64,000 nucleotides of DNA from Pseudomonas sp. TCU-HL1 (GCF_001708505.1 NZ_CP015992.1:1488001-1552000), one strand, 5' to 3'; shown: positions 1-9,460, counted from the first letter of the stretch. A program made the numbers and translations. Notes: generated from the sequence alone by a model not told the origin.

Positions 1-1135
1 TGACGCCGATCTTGACCACGGTGGCGCCGAACAATCCCAGCACCTCGATGCCCAGTGAGCCGGTGGTGACCTGGATGAAGGCGAACAACAGTACGCCCCA
101 GGCCAGGGTGTAGTAGGAGCCGTAGCGCAGCCCCTTGCGCCAGACGTAGAGGCCGGTGAGCAGGAGGAAGGCGGAAATGCCCGACACCGTCAGGCTGGCC
201 AGGATGTTCCAGTTCTGCAGGCCGATCAGCGGGAAGGAGATCAGGGCGACCAGGGTGGCGACCATCAGCCCGCGCAGCACCTGGTCCAGCCTCGGGAAGT
301 GCAGGCTGGTGTGCAGGAAATGGCGGCTGAACTGCACAGCGGTCAGGCAATGCAGGTACATGAAAATGTAGATGGCCACCGACTGCAGGCCCACATGGTT
401 GGGCAGCAGCTTGAACAGCATGCCGTCGAAACACGCGGCGAGCAGGCCGACATTGAGGTTGTAGGCCAGGTACCAGAGGTAGGCCGGCTCGCGCAGCGAC
501 AGGTAGAGGAACAGGTTGTAGAAGAACATGGCAAAGAGCACGCCATAGAAGGCCCCGTTGAACCCCATGAGGTTTTCCTGGGCGGCGGCGCTGGCGCCGA
601 AGGTGCTGAACACCAACGGCACGAAGATCGTGCTGGTGCTTTCCACCCGCAGGATCAGGGTGCTCTGGCCGGGCTCCACGCGCAGGGGGAACCAGAAGTT
701 GCGCACCTGCACCGGTCGCTGGGCGAAGGCGAAGTGGTCGCCGGTTTCCTGGACCTGCACGCGGCCGTCAGGGCCGATGGTGTAGAGGCGGACATCGTCC
801 AGTAGCGGGTAGTTGGCCTCCAGATAACCTTCCAGGGCTTCGGGGAGACGATTGTCCAGGTGCACCCGGAACCACCAGACGGAGGCGTTCTTGCCCAGGT
901 TGGCCTGCTCGCTGCGAAGGGGGCGGAAGGCCGGCTCTGGAAGTTTGCGCACTTGTTCCAGGCTGAGTTCGCCCTTTGGGTCTTCCAGGTAGCCGACCCA
1001 ATGGCCAAGGGACAGGCGCAACTGATCCTGGTCGAGCGGCACCGCGTCGAGGGCGAAGGCTGGCCGGCAAAGCCAGAAGAGGAGAAGAGCCAGACCGAGT
1101 GCGATCGTTCTCGCACAGCCTGAGAGGTGAAGCAT
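1..1135 (-). CDS. 7TM-DISM membrane signalling protein, partial
   Basis: The frame opens at ATG 1135 and runs without a stop past the left edge, so only the N-terminal ~378 residues are visible. They show a signal-like hydrophobic start (MLHLSGCARTIALGLALLLF), a periplasmic region of about 150 residues of the 7TMR-DISMED2 kind (GHWVGYLEDP, WFRVHLDN), then a run of hydrophobic helices with FYGVLFAMFFYNLFLYLSLR and AYLWYLAYNLNVGLL, typical of the 7TM-DISM domain. Proteins of this class (RetS, LadS and many diguanylate cyclases) sense an extracellular ligand and pass the signal to a C-terminal kinase or GGDEF domain. That output domain lies outside the window, so the exact function is open. Confidence 0.8.
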   Translation of the reverse strand, partial: MLHLSGCARTIALGLALLLFWLCRPAFALDAVPLDQDQLRLSLGHWVGYLEDPKGELSLEQVRKLPEPAFRPLRSEQANLGKNASVWWFRVHLDNRLPEALEGYLEANYPLLDDVRLYTIGPDGRVQVQETGDHFAFAQRPVQVRNFWFPLRVEPGQSTLILRVESTSTIFVPLVFSTFGASAAAQENLMGFNGAFYGVLFAMFFYNLFLYLSLREPAYLWYLAYNLNVGLLAACFDGMLFKLLPNHVGLQSVAIYIFMYLHCLTAVQFSRHFLHTSLHFPRLDQVLRGLMVATLVALISFPLIGLQNWNILASLTVSGISAFLLLTGLYVWRKGLRYGSYYTLAWGVLLFAFIQVTTGSLGIEVLGLFGATVVKIGV

Positions 1136-1197
1136 GGGCGACCACCCGTGTTGTCATGCGTCCTTGGGTGGCACTTTGCTCCTAGCTTGAGCGCCCT

Positions 1198-1680
1198 TCA
1201 AGGGCTGCCTTCACCCTTTCCCACAAGACTTTCCACGGTAGGGACACGTGTCTCGCTCTCCATCTGCGCGTCATGCTCCAGCTGGTGGCTGAACGGCTCC
1301 AGCGATTGCTGGCGGGTTACCGCGTCGGTCGCGAACACCGGCGGGCTCAGCAAATAGGCGCCAAGGAGGCGGGCCAGGGCCTCCAGGCTGTCGATATGGG
1401 TGCGCTCGTAGCCGTAGGTGGCGTCGCAGCCGAAGGCCAGCAGGGCGGTGCGGATGTCGTGCCCGGCAGCGACTGCCGATTGGGCGTCGCTGTGGTAGTA
1501 GCGGAACAGGTCGCGGCGCAACGGGATGGCATGGGCCTCGTCCAGCCGCAGCAGGTGCCGCGAAAGGTGGAAGTCATAGGGGCCACCGGAATCCTGCAGG
1601 GCAACGGTGACGGTGTTGCCGTTGGGGAGTTCGTGCCCGATGGGCACTAAAGGGTCCGCCCCTGTGCGCTTTTGTGAGTT
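1198..1680 (-). pseudogene. C-terminal remnant of M42-family peptidase (NAGGN-osmoprotectant type)
   Basis: An open frame ending at 1198 encodes the last ~145 residues of the M42 peptidase that in pseudomonads accompanies N-acetylglutaminylglutamine amide synthesis: QDSGGPYDFHLSRHLLRL, RRDLFRYYHSDAQSAVAAGH, FGCDATYGYERTHIDSLEAL and a matching tail. Family members are about 390 residues, so the N-terminal ~60% with most metal ligands is gone. A GTG at 1647 could start 149 codons, but the open frame begins only at 1681 and no ribosome binding site was found. The usual partner genes of the NAGGN system (asparagine synthase-like, GNAT/ATP-grasp) are absent. I read it as a decayed fragment; the junction with unrelated sequence lies near 1620-1680. 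Confidence 0.65.
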
Positions 1681-1710
1681 TTATATCGATTGGTTATAGG
1701 GCGTTGTCTG

Positions 1711-2460
1711 TCAGGAGAGGAGCTTCTGTGCGGCCAGGGACAGGCTGACTGCCACCAGCATCAGGGCGAATAGCCGCTGCAGGGTGGCGCCGCGTAGGCG
1801 CGTGGCCAGGTGGTTGCCACAGAGCACGCCGATGGCGCCTCCGGCTGCCAGGCCGCCGAGCAGGGCCATGGGCGGCTGGGCGCCGGTGAGGTAGAGCAGG
1901 AAGCCGCCGCCGGACACCACGGCGATCACCGCCATCGAGGTGGCGGTGGCGGCAAGCATGGACAGCGGGGTGAACCAGAGCAGTGCCGGCACCACGAGGA
2001 AACCTCCCCCCACACCCATTATCCCGGACAGCACGCCAACGCCGATACCGATGGCCACCAGCGGCGCGCTGCGCAGCGCGCCGGACGTGCTCTGTGGCAG
2101 GCCGGCGCCGCGCCACATACGCCAGGCGGACCAGAGCACCAGCAGGCAGAAACCGAGGATCAGCGCGAATTCCGGGATGAAGCGCCCCAGCCACTGGCCG
2201 AGCGCGTTCCCCGGTAGGCCGGCGAGGGCGAGCAGCAGCACTGGGCGCCAGGCCACAATGCCCTGGAGGGCGCGGGGGATGGCTCCGATGGCGGCGGACA
2301 GGGCGACGGCCCCGAGGCTCACGCCGATGGCGTCGCGCAGGGGCAGGTGCAGGCTGAGCAGCAGGGGCAGGGCCACCAGCGAACCGCCGGCCCCGGTCAG
2401 GCCCAGCAGCAGGCCGAGGACGGCGCCGATGCCAAGGGCTTCGAGCAGCAGCAGTTCCAT
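1711..2460 (-). CDS. TSUP-family transporter (TauE/SafE-like)
   Basis: A 249-residue integral membrane protein with about eight hydrophobic segments. The glycine-rich N-terminal motif (GLLLGLTGAGGSLVALPLLL) is repeated in the second half as GVLSGIMGVGGGFLVVPALL; this internal duplication is the mark of the sulfite exporter TauE/SafE (TSUP, DUF81) family. Members move sulfite, sulfoacetate or other small organosulfur or carboxylate anions across the inner membrane; the substrate cannot be told from sequence. It ends beside the M42 remnant and starts 2 bases from the mnmC stop codon, so it is probably co-transcribed behind mnmC. Confidence 0.85.
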   Translation of the reverse strand: MELLLLEALGIGAVLGLLLGLTGAGGSLVALPLLLSLHLPLRDAIGVSLGAVALSAAIGAIPRALQGIVAWRPVLLLALAGLPGNALGQWLGRFIPEFALILGFCLLVLWSAWRMWRGAGLPQSTSGALRSAPLVAIGIGVGVLSGIMGVGGGFLVVPALLWFTPLSMLAATATSMAVIAVVSGGGFLLYLTGAQPPMALLGGLAAGGAIGVLCGNHLATRLRGATLQRLFALMLVAVSLSLAAQKLLS

Positions 2461-2462
2461 GG

Positions 2463-4430
2463 TCAGGCGTTCTGGCCGCGGATCAGGCGGCGCAAGGCAA
2501 AGCGGTTGGGGTGGCAGGCCTCGGCCACGGTGCGGGGCACTGGCAGCGGCTCGCCGTCCAGCCAGGCGGCCAGCAGCTCGCCGGATAGCGGTGCGGTGAT
2601 CAGCCCGCGCGAGCCGTGGGCGCTGTTCACATAGAGGCCGTCGTACCAGGGCGCCGGCACCTGCGGCACCTGCCGTGCGTCCTTGGCCAGCACCGCATAG
2701 GCTTCGGCGAAGGCTTCGGCATCTGCCAGCGGGCCGACGATCGGCAGGTAGTCCGGGGTGGTGCAGCGGAAGGCCGCGCGCCCTTCGAGACGGGCCGGAT
2801 CCAGCTCGACGGCGTGCAGGCGGCGGCCGAGGTCGGGGGAAATCTCCTCCAGTAGCTGCAGGTTACCCGCATGTTCGCTGACTGTGGGCGTGAGGTCCGT
2901 GCTGTGGAAGTCGAAGCTGGCGCCAAGGGTGTGCTCACCATCGCGCGGCGGCGCCACGTAGCCTTCGGCGCAGAGCACGGTGCCCAGGCCCACGCTTTCA
3001 GCGGTGGCCGGCAGGCGGCTGATCTGCCCACGGATGCGCTTGAGCTGCAGCCCGGCCGCCTGGGGAAAACGCAGCACCTCGGCGGCACCGGCCAGCACCG
3101 CCACCGGTACAGCGGCCAGGGTGCGCTCACCGTCGCGCGCGCACCACAGGCCGTCTTCGCGACGCAGCTCCAGGGCCTCGCTGTGTGTGATCAGGCGGAT
3201 ATTGGGATGTTTGCTCAGCAACTGGCACAGGGCCGGCGGATGAACCCAGCCGGCCTCGGGATAGAACAGGCCGCCGGCAGGCAGCTCGACACCGGCCAGC
3301 GCTTGCGCCTGATGCTGGTCGAGGCTGTGCAGCAGATCAGGGGGAAAGGCCTCGGCCAGCCGCGCCTGACGCTGTGCTTCCTTGGCGTCGAAGGCCAGTT
3401 GCAGTACGCCGCAGGCTTGCCACTCGCGGCCTTGCTCCAATCGTTGCAGCAGCCGGCGGGTGTGCCCGAAGCCACTGAGGATCAGCCGCGACAGCGGCGT
3501 GCCGTGCGCCGAGAGCTTGAGGTAGAGCACGCCCTGAGGATTGCCGGACGCCTCGCGGGCCGGGGCGTCGTGGCGCTCCAGCAGGGTGACCTGCCAACCA
3601 CGGGCAGCCAGGCTGGCGGCGCTGGCGCAACCGGCCAGGCCGGCGCCGATGATCAGTGCTTCGCGGCGCTCGGGGGCGAAGTTCGGGCGGGCGTACCAGG
3701 GCTTGCTGTCATCGGGGGCCTGGCCTTCGAATCGGCCACGGCTCATTTCCCACTTCTTGCCGAAGCCGGGCGTGCGCTTGATGGCGAAGCCCGCCTCCTT
3801 CAGCGCGCGGCGCACGAAGCCGGCGGAGGTGAAGGTGGCGAGCGTGGTTCCAGGTCCGGACAGTCGGGCCAGTTGGGCGAAGAGGGCGGGGCTCCACATG
3901 TCGGGGTTCTTCGCCGGGGCGAAGCCGTCGAGAAACCAGGCGTCGAAGCGGGCGTCCAGTTCCGGCAGGCAATCCAGGGCATCGCCCACCAGCAGGGTCA
4001 GCAACACCCGGCCGCCGGCCAGGCTGAAGTGTTGGAAACCTGGGTGAACCGCCACGTACTGGTCAAGAAGCTGGGTGGCCAACGGCGCCAATTGCGGCCA
4101 GAGCGCCAGGGCGCGCCGGAGGTCGTCACGGGTGAGGGGGAATTTTTCCACGCTGACGAACTGCAGGCGGGCATCGGCCGGTGCGCACTGCTCGAACAGC
4201 TGCCAGGCACAGAGGAAGTTCAGCCCGGTGCCGAAGCCGGTTTCACCGATACAGAAACGCCCGCCCGCCGGCAGTTCGGCGAAGCGCCGGGACAGGTCGT
4301 TGCCATCGAGGAACACGTGGTGGGTTTCGTCGATGCCCGATGCCGGGGAAAAGTAGACGTCATCGAATTCCCGCGATAGCGGTTGGCCCTGTTCGTCCCA
4401 GTCGAGTTGGGCGTGGTGGAAGTCGGACAT
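2463..4430 (-). CDS. mnmC: bifunctional tRNA U34 methyltransferase / FAD oxidoreductase MnmC
   Basis: Makes the last two steps of 5-methylaminomethyl-2-thiouridine at the tRNA wobble position: the C-terminal FAD domain removes the carboxymethyl group from cmnm5U and the N-terminal SAM domain methylates nm5U. The 655-residue product starts MSDFHHAQLDWDEQGQPLSR, with the methyltransferase region GETGFGTGLNFLCAWQLF near residue 70 and GDALDCLPELDARFDAWFLDGFAPAKNPDMW (given here only in outline) near 160-185. The FAD-binding GAGLAGCASAASLAARGW lies near residue 260. The frame stays open far upstream, but that extension crosses the neighbouring DUF2931 gene in another frame, so ATG 4430 is the start. 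Length is normal for the fusion. Confidence 0.95.
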   Translation of the reverse strand: MSDFHHAQLDWDEQGQPLSREFDDVYFSPASGIDETHHVFLDGNDLSRRFAELPAGGRFCIGETGFGTGLNFLCAWQLFEQCAPADARLQFVSVEKFPLTRDDLRRALALWPQLAPLATQLLDQYVAVHPGFQHFSLAGGRVLLTLLVGDALDCLPELDARFDAWFLDGFAPAKNPDMWSPALFAQLARLSGPGTTLATFTSAGFVRRALKEAGFAIKRTPGFGKKWEMSRGRFEGQAPDDSKPWYARPNFAPERREALIIGAGLAGCASAASLAARGWQVTLLERHDAPAREASGNPQGVLYLKLSAHGTPLSRLILSGFGHTRRLLQRLEQGREWQACGVLQLAFDAKEAQRQARLAEAFPPDLLHSLDQHQAQALAGVELPAGGLFYPEAGWVHPPALCQLLSKHPNIRLITHSEALELRREDGLWCARDGERTLAAVPVAVLAGAAEVLRFPQAAGLQLKRIRGQISRLPATAESVGLGTVLCAEGYVAPPRDGEHTLGASFDFHSTDLTPTVSEHAGNLQLLEEISPDLGRRLHAVELDPARLEGRAAFRCTTPDYLPIVGPLADAEAFAEAYAVLAKDARQVPQVPAPWYDGLYVNSAHGSRGLITAPLSGELLAAWLDGEPLPVPRTVAEACHPNRFALRRLIRGQNA

Positions 4431-4483
4431 GGAAGTACCCGTGACAGCGAAGGGCGAATGGTAGCCGATGTGGCCGACGGGGC

Positions 4484-4513
4484 GGCAGTCAGGAGGGCGA
4501 GGAGGCGCCGCAT
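4484..4513 (-). pseudogene. stub of a third DUF2931 gene copy
   Basis: Directly after the preceding DUF2931 gene, overlapping its stop as ATGA, is an ATG followed by MRRLLALLTA. Its bases share an 18-base exact match with the start of the first DUF2931 copy (positions after 5831 on the minus strand), then continue as if 12 bases had been lost and diverge before mnmC. The overlap is the same ATGA junction that links the two intact copies. This looks like the leftover 5' end of a third tandem copy. Confidence 0.55.
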
Positions 4514-5172
4514 CACCAGCTCCCGTAGGGAATGCCGAAGCGTTGGATGTAGCGCTTGGCTTTCTCGCTGGGCTTGTAGGCATAGCGTCCTTCGTTACGT
4601 CCCTGGTCCGGCCCCAGGGGCTCCACCTCGGCCTGGGCGCGGGCCACCTTGACCGATTTGTAGCAGCGGTTGTAGACCCAGACCTGAATGACGCCGCCCG
4701 GGGCCAGGCCCAGGTAGAGGGTGGCATCGTAGCGTGACACCCGGTGCGGTTTCTCCGGGCAGCGCCAGGCGACGGAATCGCGCATGATCTGCCGGGCTTC
4801 CTCCGGGATGTCCACCCAGGCGCGGTAGGTCTGCGGCTCGACGATGGATTGCCAGCGCACGTAGATGCGCTGGGGCAGGTCGGCGCCCACCACTGCGACC
4901 CCGCTGGGCCCCGCCCCGCCGCCCCAACCGCGGGCCGCTTCGGTGCCATCTTCCGGCTCATCGCCGGCCGCACTGCCACCACCGGTATTTCGGAACAGGC
5001 GGCCTTGGATATCCACCACCGCGCTGTCCTCGACCCAGACCTTCATGTAGGCGGGCTGGACGAAGCCCAGGCTCCACCAGGGGCTGTGTTCATCCTGGGC
5101 GCCGGACAGTGGGTCCATGGCCTGGCAGCCACCGGTCAGTAGCAGGGCCAGAAGGGTGAGGAAATGGCGCAT
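4513..5172 (-). CDS. DUF2931 family lipoprotein, copy 2 (putative immunity)
   Basis: 219 residues from ATG 5172, which overlaps the stop of the upstream copy as ATGA; a GTG one codon earlier is possible but less likely. The N-terminus MRHFLTLLALLLTGGCQAMD is a lipoprotein signal with lipobox TGGC. The body contains SPWWSLGFVQPAYMKVWVED and ends FGIPYGSW, as in DUF2931 proteins. It is nearly identical to the next gene, differing mainly in the signal peptide, DEHS versus NDPHD, and a few single residues. DUF2931 lipoproteins often sit beside DUF2235 lipase effectors, and being periplasmic or membrane-anchored they could neutralise such a lipase. That immunity role is inferred from position. Confidence 0.8.
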   Translation of the reverse strand: MRHFLTLLALLLTGGCQAMDPLSGAQDEHSPWWSLGFVQPAYMKVWVEDSAVVDIQGRLFRNTGGGSAAGDEPEDGTEAARGWGGGAGPSGVAVVGADLPQRIYVRWQSIVEPQTYRAWVDIPEEARQIMRDSVAWRCPEKPHRVSRYDATLYLGLAPGGVIQVWVYNRCYKSVKVARAQAEVEPLGPDQGRNEGRYAYKPSEKAKRYIQRFGIPYGSW

Positions 5173-5831
5173 CACCAGCTCCCGTAGGGAATGCCGAAAC
5201 GCTCGATGTAGCGCTTGGCCTTTTCGCTGGGCTTGTAGGCATAGCGTCCCTCGTTACGTCCCTGATCCGGTCCCAGGGGCTCCACCTCGGCCTGGGCGCG
5301 GGCCACCTTGACCGATTTGTAGCAGCGGTTGTAGGCCCAGACCTGGATAATGCCGCCGGGGGCCAGGCCCAGGTAGAGGGTGGCCTTGTAGCTTGACACC
5401 CGGTGCGGTTTCTCCGGGCAGCGCCAGGCGACGGAATCGCGCATGATCTGCCGGGCTTCCTCCGGGATGTCCACCCAGGCGCGGTAGGTCTGCGGCTCGA
5501 CGATGGATTGCCAGCGCACGTAGATGCGCTGGGGCAGGTCGGCGCCCACCACTGCGACCCCGCTGGGCCCCGCCCCGCCGCCCCAACCGCGGGCCGCTTC
5601 GGTGCCATCTTCCGGCTCATCGCCGGCCGCACTGCCACCACCGGTATTTCGGAACAGGCGGCCTTGGATATCCACCACCGCGCTGTCCTCGACCCAGACC
5701 TTCATGTAGGCAGGTTGGGCGAAACCCAGGCTCCACCAGGGATCATGGGGGTCGTTGGCGCCGGACAGCGGGTCCATGGCCTGGCAGCCGCCGGTCAGCA
5801 GCAGGGCCAGGAGGGCGAGGAGGCGATGCAT
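5172..5831 (-). CDS. DUF2931 family lipoprotein, copy 1 (putative immunity)
   Basis: 219 residues, same length as its tandem twin. The lipoprotein signal MHRLLALLALLLTGGCQAMD is followed by PWWSLGFAQPAYMKVWVED, a glycine-rich loop (NTGGGSAAGDEPEDGTEAAR), CPEKPHRVS and the C-terminal FGIPYGSW. Its ATG overlaps the stop of the DUF2235 gene (TAATG), so the two are translationally coupled. The order effector then immunity lipoproteins is that of Tle1-type modules. The two copies match almost base for base over 4520-5080 and 5180-5740, so the duplication is recent or kept uniform by gene conversion. Confidence 0.8.
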   Translation of the reverse strand: MHRLLALLALLLTGGCQAMDPLSGANDPHDPWWSLGFAQPAYMKVWVEDSAVVDIQGRLFRNTGGGSAAGDEPEDGTEAARGWGGGAGPSGVAVVGADLPQRIYVRWQSIVEPQTYRAWVDIPEEARQIMRDSVAWRCPEKPHRVSSYKATLYLGLAPGGIIQVWAYNRCYKSVKVARAQAEVEPLGPDQGRNEGRYAYKPSEKAKRYIERFGIPYGSW

Positions 5832-7626
5832 TAGCGCTGGCTCCTGTCCGGGGTATGGGGGTGGCGCACGCGCTGGCCATCGGCGGTGGGGGCGTTGACA
5901 AAGGTCAAGGGGATACCGGTGCGCGGCGTCTGACCTTGCAGGCGTGCGGGTGGGTTCCAGTGGGCCGAGCAGTGGATGTAGTGCAGTTGCAGCAGACGCT
6001 CTTCGGCGGGGGTGGTGCTGTAATCACCCGTCAGAAAGCGCTCGCAGAGCGGTTGGAGTTCTACCGGCAGCTGGGTATCGGAGCGGTCGGGGATATCGTC
6101 GAAGTTCACGCCATACTGCCTAGCTAACCGATGCATTAGCCGCAGATACACCCGCGACAGTTCACCGCGCACCAGGCGCTTCAGCTGCAGAGCGGCATAG
6201 ACCCGCTTGCGCGGCGGCGCCAGGCGATCCGCGGGATCGGGCGGCAGCGGCCGGGCGTCCGGGGTGACGATGGTCAGCATTTCCGTCGGCCAACCCCTGG
6301 CCAGCCAGGCGTCCCTGGCCCGCTCGGCCTCGCGGTGGATGGAGGTGCTGCGCACATCGGTCTGCAAGGGGACGTCCAGCGCCTGCATGGGGCTGACCAG
6401 CAGGCACTCCTCGGCCTCGGCCAGGTAGCCGCCGCCCAGGTCGGCATGGACGCCGGGCAGGACCCATTCGCAGTGCGTGGGCGCAGTGCGGTTGAGGGCG
6501 AAGTTGGTGCGGTGCTCGTCCCGCGCCACCAGATGCACCACCACCGGGAAGTGCTCGGGCCCCAGGTAGAGCTGGAGGCCCGGGGTGCTGGCGCTGCGCA
6601 CATTGCCCAGGTTGGCCAGGCCGGCGGTGGAGGCCACGGTGTCGAACAGGCCGATGAAAGCCACCTGCACCCCCTCCCCGTAGCGGCCGGTCAGCTTGGC
6701 GCTGAACGTGCCGTTGGCATCGGGGAGCATCCAGCCCAGTGGGCCGTTGCGGCCCTTGGCCGCCTGATTGGCGAAGTGTCGGGCCGCCGCCGCGCCGCGG
6801 CTGAAGCCGAAGAGATCGAAGGTCAGCGTAGCGATTTCATGCTCGGGGTTTTCGTCGATGAAGTCGTAGCAAACCCTTCGGATGTACTTGAACGCCTCTC
6901 TCACCTTCGCTTCCACGCCAGTGGCACCGCGCCCCGTCATGGCACCGAGCAGGTTGTCCTCCTCGCCCGCGCGGGTGCCGATGCCTTCGATATAGACCCG
7001 ACGATGGGCCTGCTTGGCTGCGGCGGGCAGCTTCCGCGTATCCGGATACAGGTCGTGGAGCACTTGATATTGGTCACACCATTGCCGTAGCTGCTCTCCG
7101 GGTCGCGCATATAGGGTTGGCAACTGGCGTCCAGGTCGTCCTCGGTGATGGGGTGCTGGGCGACGCAGCGCTGGCCCTGGGCGGCGTTGGCGGCATTGTT
7201 GTAAGTGCCGTCGAAGAACACGCCGAGGCGCAGGTCGACGCGCAGGCGCGGCGTGGACGTCAGTTGGAGGGGTTTGTACTTGGGCGGGGGCAGGGTGTCG
7301 GCGGGTGCGGCCGGCGCTGAAACCGGTGCGCCGAAGAAGGCGAGGTCGGCGCGCTTCCAGGCCTCCAGGGAGTGGAAGGGCGTCTTGGTGACCAGCAGCC
7401 ATTCCCCGTTGCGAACGCAATCGACGATTCGTTTGCGGTAAGGTTCTTCAAGGCAGTTCTCGCGAGTGGCACCGCACTCGAAGATCAGTTCGCTGAGTCC
7501 GTTCGGCCAGAAGTAGGAATGGCGCAGTTCCCAGTCGACCTTGCCTGCGGCGAAGAATGGATTTTCCACCTCCTCTTCATTGATGGGAGCGAAAAACGAC
7601 CGCTTGACCAGCTTCATCCTGTCCAT
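5831..7626 (-). pseudogene. DUF2235 lipase effector (Tle1-like), frameshifted
   Basis: Two overlapping frames together make one DUF2235 protein of about 600 residues. Frame one starts at ATG 7626 (AGGAGG nine bases upstream; MDRMKLVKRSFF) and holds the DUF2235 entry motif LRLGVFFDGTYNNAANAA, then YGNGVTNI. Near 7064-7070 homology jumps to the other frame with VLHDLYPDTRKLP, the lipase elbow FDLFGFSRGAAAARHFAN (G-F-S-R-G), LFDTVAS and GVHADLGGGY. One missing base explains the shift; frame one alone would stop at 6937. DUF2235 proteins such as Tle1 are phospholipases delivered by type VI secretion. No VgrG or adaptor gene is nearby. The break may be a true mutation, a sequencing error or, less likely, programmed frameshifting. 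Confidence 0.75.
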
Positions 7627-7868
7627 TGCACCGTGCCTCCTGTAGAGCTCCATGGATGAGGGGGAGGCTTTCACAGGTGCGCAGCCATGTGGCCCCGGCA
7701 GCGACTGAAGCGATTGTCGGAACGGGCTGCTCTGGTGTGGGGAAATCTTTTGGGGTTGTAGGCGCTTCGGTGGGGGATGAACCCGGCGAGTCGGTGGGCA
7801 TGACGAAACTGAACAGACAGCCTCCCCGCCATCCGCTACCTTTCCCCCATCACGCCAAGGAGGTCTGC

Positions 7869-9356
7869 ATGTTCGAATCCGCCGAGATCGGCCATTCCAT
7901 CGACAAGGAAACCTATGAGAAGGCCGTGCTGGAGTTGCGCGAAGCCTTGCTGGAAGCACAGTTCGAGTTGAAGCAGCAGGCGCGCTTCCCGGTGCTCATC
8001 TTGATCAACGGCATCGAGGGCGCCGGCAAGGGCGAGACGATCAAGCTGCTCAACGAGTGGATGGACCCGCGCCTGATCAATGTGGAGAGCTTCCTGCGGC
8101 CGACCGACGAAGAGCTCTCGCGGCCGCCGCAGTGGCGCTTCTGGCGCAAGCTGCCGCCCAAGGGGCGTATCGGCATCTTCTTCGGCAACTGGTACAGCCA
8201 GATGCTCCACGCCCGGGTTGACGGCGATATCAAGGACGCCCGCCTGGACCAGGCCATCAACGAGGCGGAAGCGTTCGAGCGCATGCTCTGTGACGAGGGT
8301 GCGCTGATCTTCAAGTTCTGGATCCACTTGTCCAAGAAGCAGCTCAAGGAACGCCTCAAGGCGCTGGAGAAGGACCCCCAGCGCAGCTGGCAGCTCAACC
8401 CCCTGGACTGGAAACAGAGCGAGGTCTACGACCGCTTCGTGCGCTTCGGCGAACGGGTACTGCGCCGCACCAGCCGCGACTACGCGCCCTGGTATGTGAT
8501 CGAGGGTTTCGACGAGCGTTACCGCAGCCTCAGCGTTGGCCGCATCATTCTCGAAGGGTTGCAGGCCGCCCTCAAGCAGGAGGGCAGACCCAAGCCGCAG
8601 CCCCATACGGCGCCGCTGATGTCCAGCCTGGACGAGCGCAGTCTGCTGGACAGCCTCGACCTCAGCCGCACGCTCGACAAGGACGACTACAAGGAACAAC
8701 TCGCCACCGAGCAGGCACGGCTGAATGGCCTGCTGCGCGACAAGCGCATGCGTGGCCATGCGCTGATGGCAGTGTTCGAGGGAAATGACGCCGCCGGCAA
8801 GGGCGGCGCCATCCGACGCGTCACCGGCGCGCTGGACCCTCGGCAGTACCGCACTGTGCCCATCGCTGCACCCACCGAGGAAGAACGCGCCCAGCCCTAC
8901 CTCTGGCGCTTCTGGCGGCATGTGCCGGGGCGCGGCCAGTTCACCATCTTTGACCGCTCCTGGTACGGCCGTGTGCTGGTCGAACGGGTCGAGGGCTTTT
9001 GCTCGGAAGCCGACTGGCTGCGCGCCTATGGCGAGATCAACGACTTCGAGGAGCAGTTGCACAACTATGGCATCGTGCTGGTGAAGTTCTGGTTGTCCAT
9101 CGACAAGGACACCCAGATGCAGCGCTTCAAGGAGCGCGAACAAGTTGCCTTCAAACGCTACAAGATCACCGAGGAAGACTGGCGTAACCGCGACAAGTGG
9201 GACCTCTACGTCAACGCGGTGGACGACATGGTCGACCGTACCAGTACCGAGATTGCGCCCTGGACCCTGGTGGAAGCCAACGACAAGCGCTATGCCCGCG
9301 TGAAGATCCTGCGCACCCTCAACGAGGCGCTGGAGGCCGCCTTCAGGAAGGGCTGA
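7869..9356 (+). CDS. pap: polyphosphate:AMP phosphotransferase (PPK2 class II)
   Basis: Transfers phosphate from polyphosphate to AMP, giving ADP in the cytoplasm. The 495-residue protein has two fused PPK2 domains. The first carries a Walker A loop INGIEGAGKGETIK but has GNWYSQ where the lid motif should be, so it is probably inactive. The second has EGNDAAGKGGAIRR and the full DRSWYGR motif, the catalytic half in class II enzymes. Start ATG 7869 follows AAGGAGG; an in-frame extension upstream to 7626 has no family similarity. It is divergent from the DUF2235 gene and is followed 100 bases later by a thiolase gene, an arrangement I recall as also found in P. aeruginosa. Confidence 0.93.
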   Translation: MFESAEIGHSIDKETYEKAVLELREALLEAQFELKQQARFPVLILINGIEGAGKGETIKLLNEWMDPRLINVESFLRPTDEELSRPPQWRFWRKLPPKGRIGIFFGNWYSQMLHARVDGDIKDARLDQAINEAEAFERMLCDEGALIFKFWIHLSKKQLKERLKALEKDPQRSWQLNPLDWKQSEVYDRFVRFGERVLRRTSRDYAPWYVIEGFDERYRSLSVGRIILEGLQAALKQEGRPKPQPHTAPLMSSLDERSLLDSLDLSRTLDKDDYKEQLATEQARLNGLLRDKRMRGHALMAVFEGNDAAGKGGAIRRVTGALDPRQYRTVPIAAPTEEERAQPYLWRFWRHVPGRGQFTIFDRSWYGRVLVERVEGFCSEADWLRAYGEINDFEEQLHNYGIVLVKFWLSIDKDTQMQRFKEREQVAFKRYKITEEDWRNRDKWDLYVNAVDDMVDRTSTEIAPWTLVEANDKRYARVKILRTLNEALEAAFRKG

Positions 9357-9460
9357 ACACGGGATGGAGACGCATACGCGGGATGAATGATCGTGGTGGG
9401 TGAGTATGGGCCGGAACTATGCTCGTCCCACTTTCCATCCCAACAAGAACGAGGTGCGTC

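Noticed and set aside
4431..4982. N-terminal extension of mnmC to 839 residues
   Set aside because: The extension crosses the DUF2931 gene in another frame and MnmC is normally about 655 residues.
6937..7070. Programmed frameshift in the DUF2235 gene
   Set aside because: No slippery heptamer of the X-XXY-YYZ kind was seen at the junction; simple base loss is more likely, though not proven.
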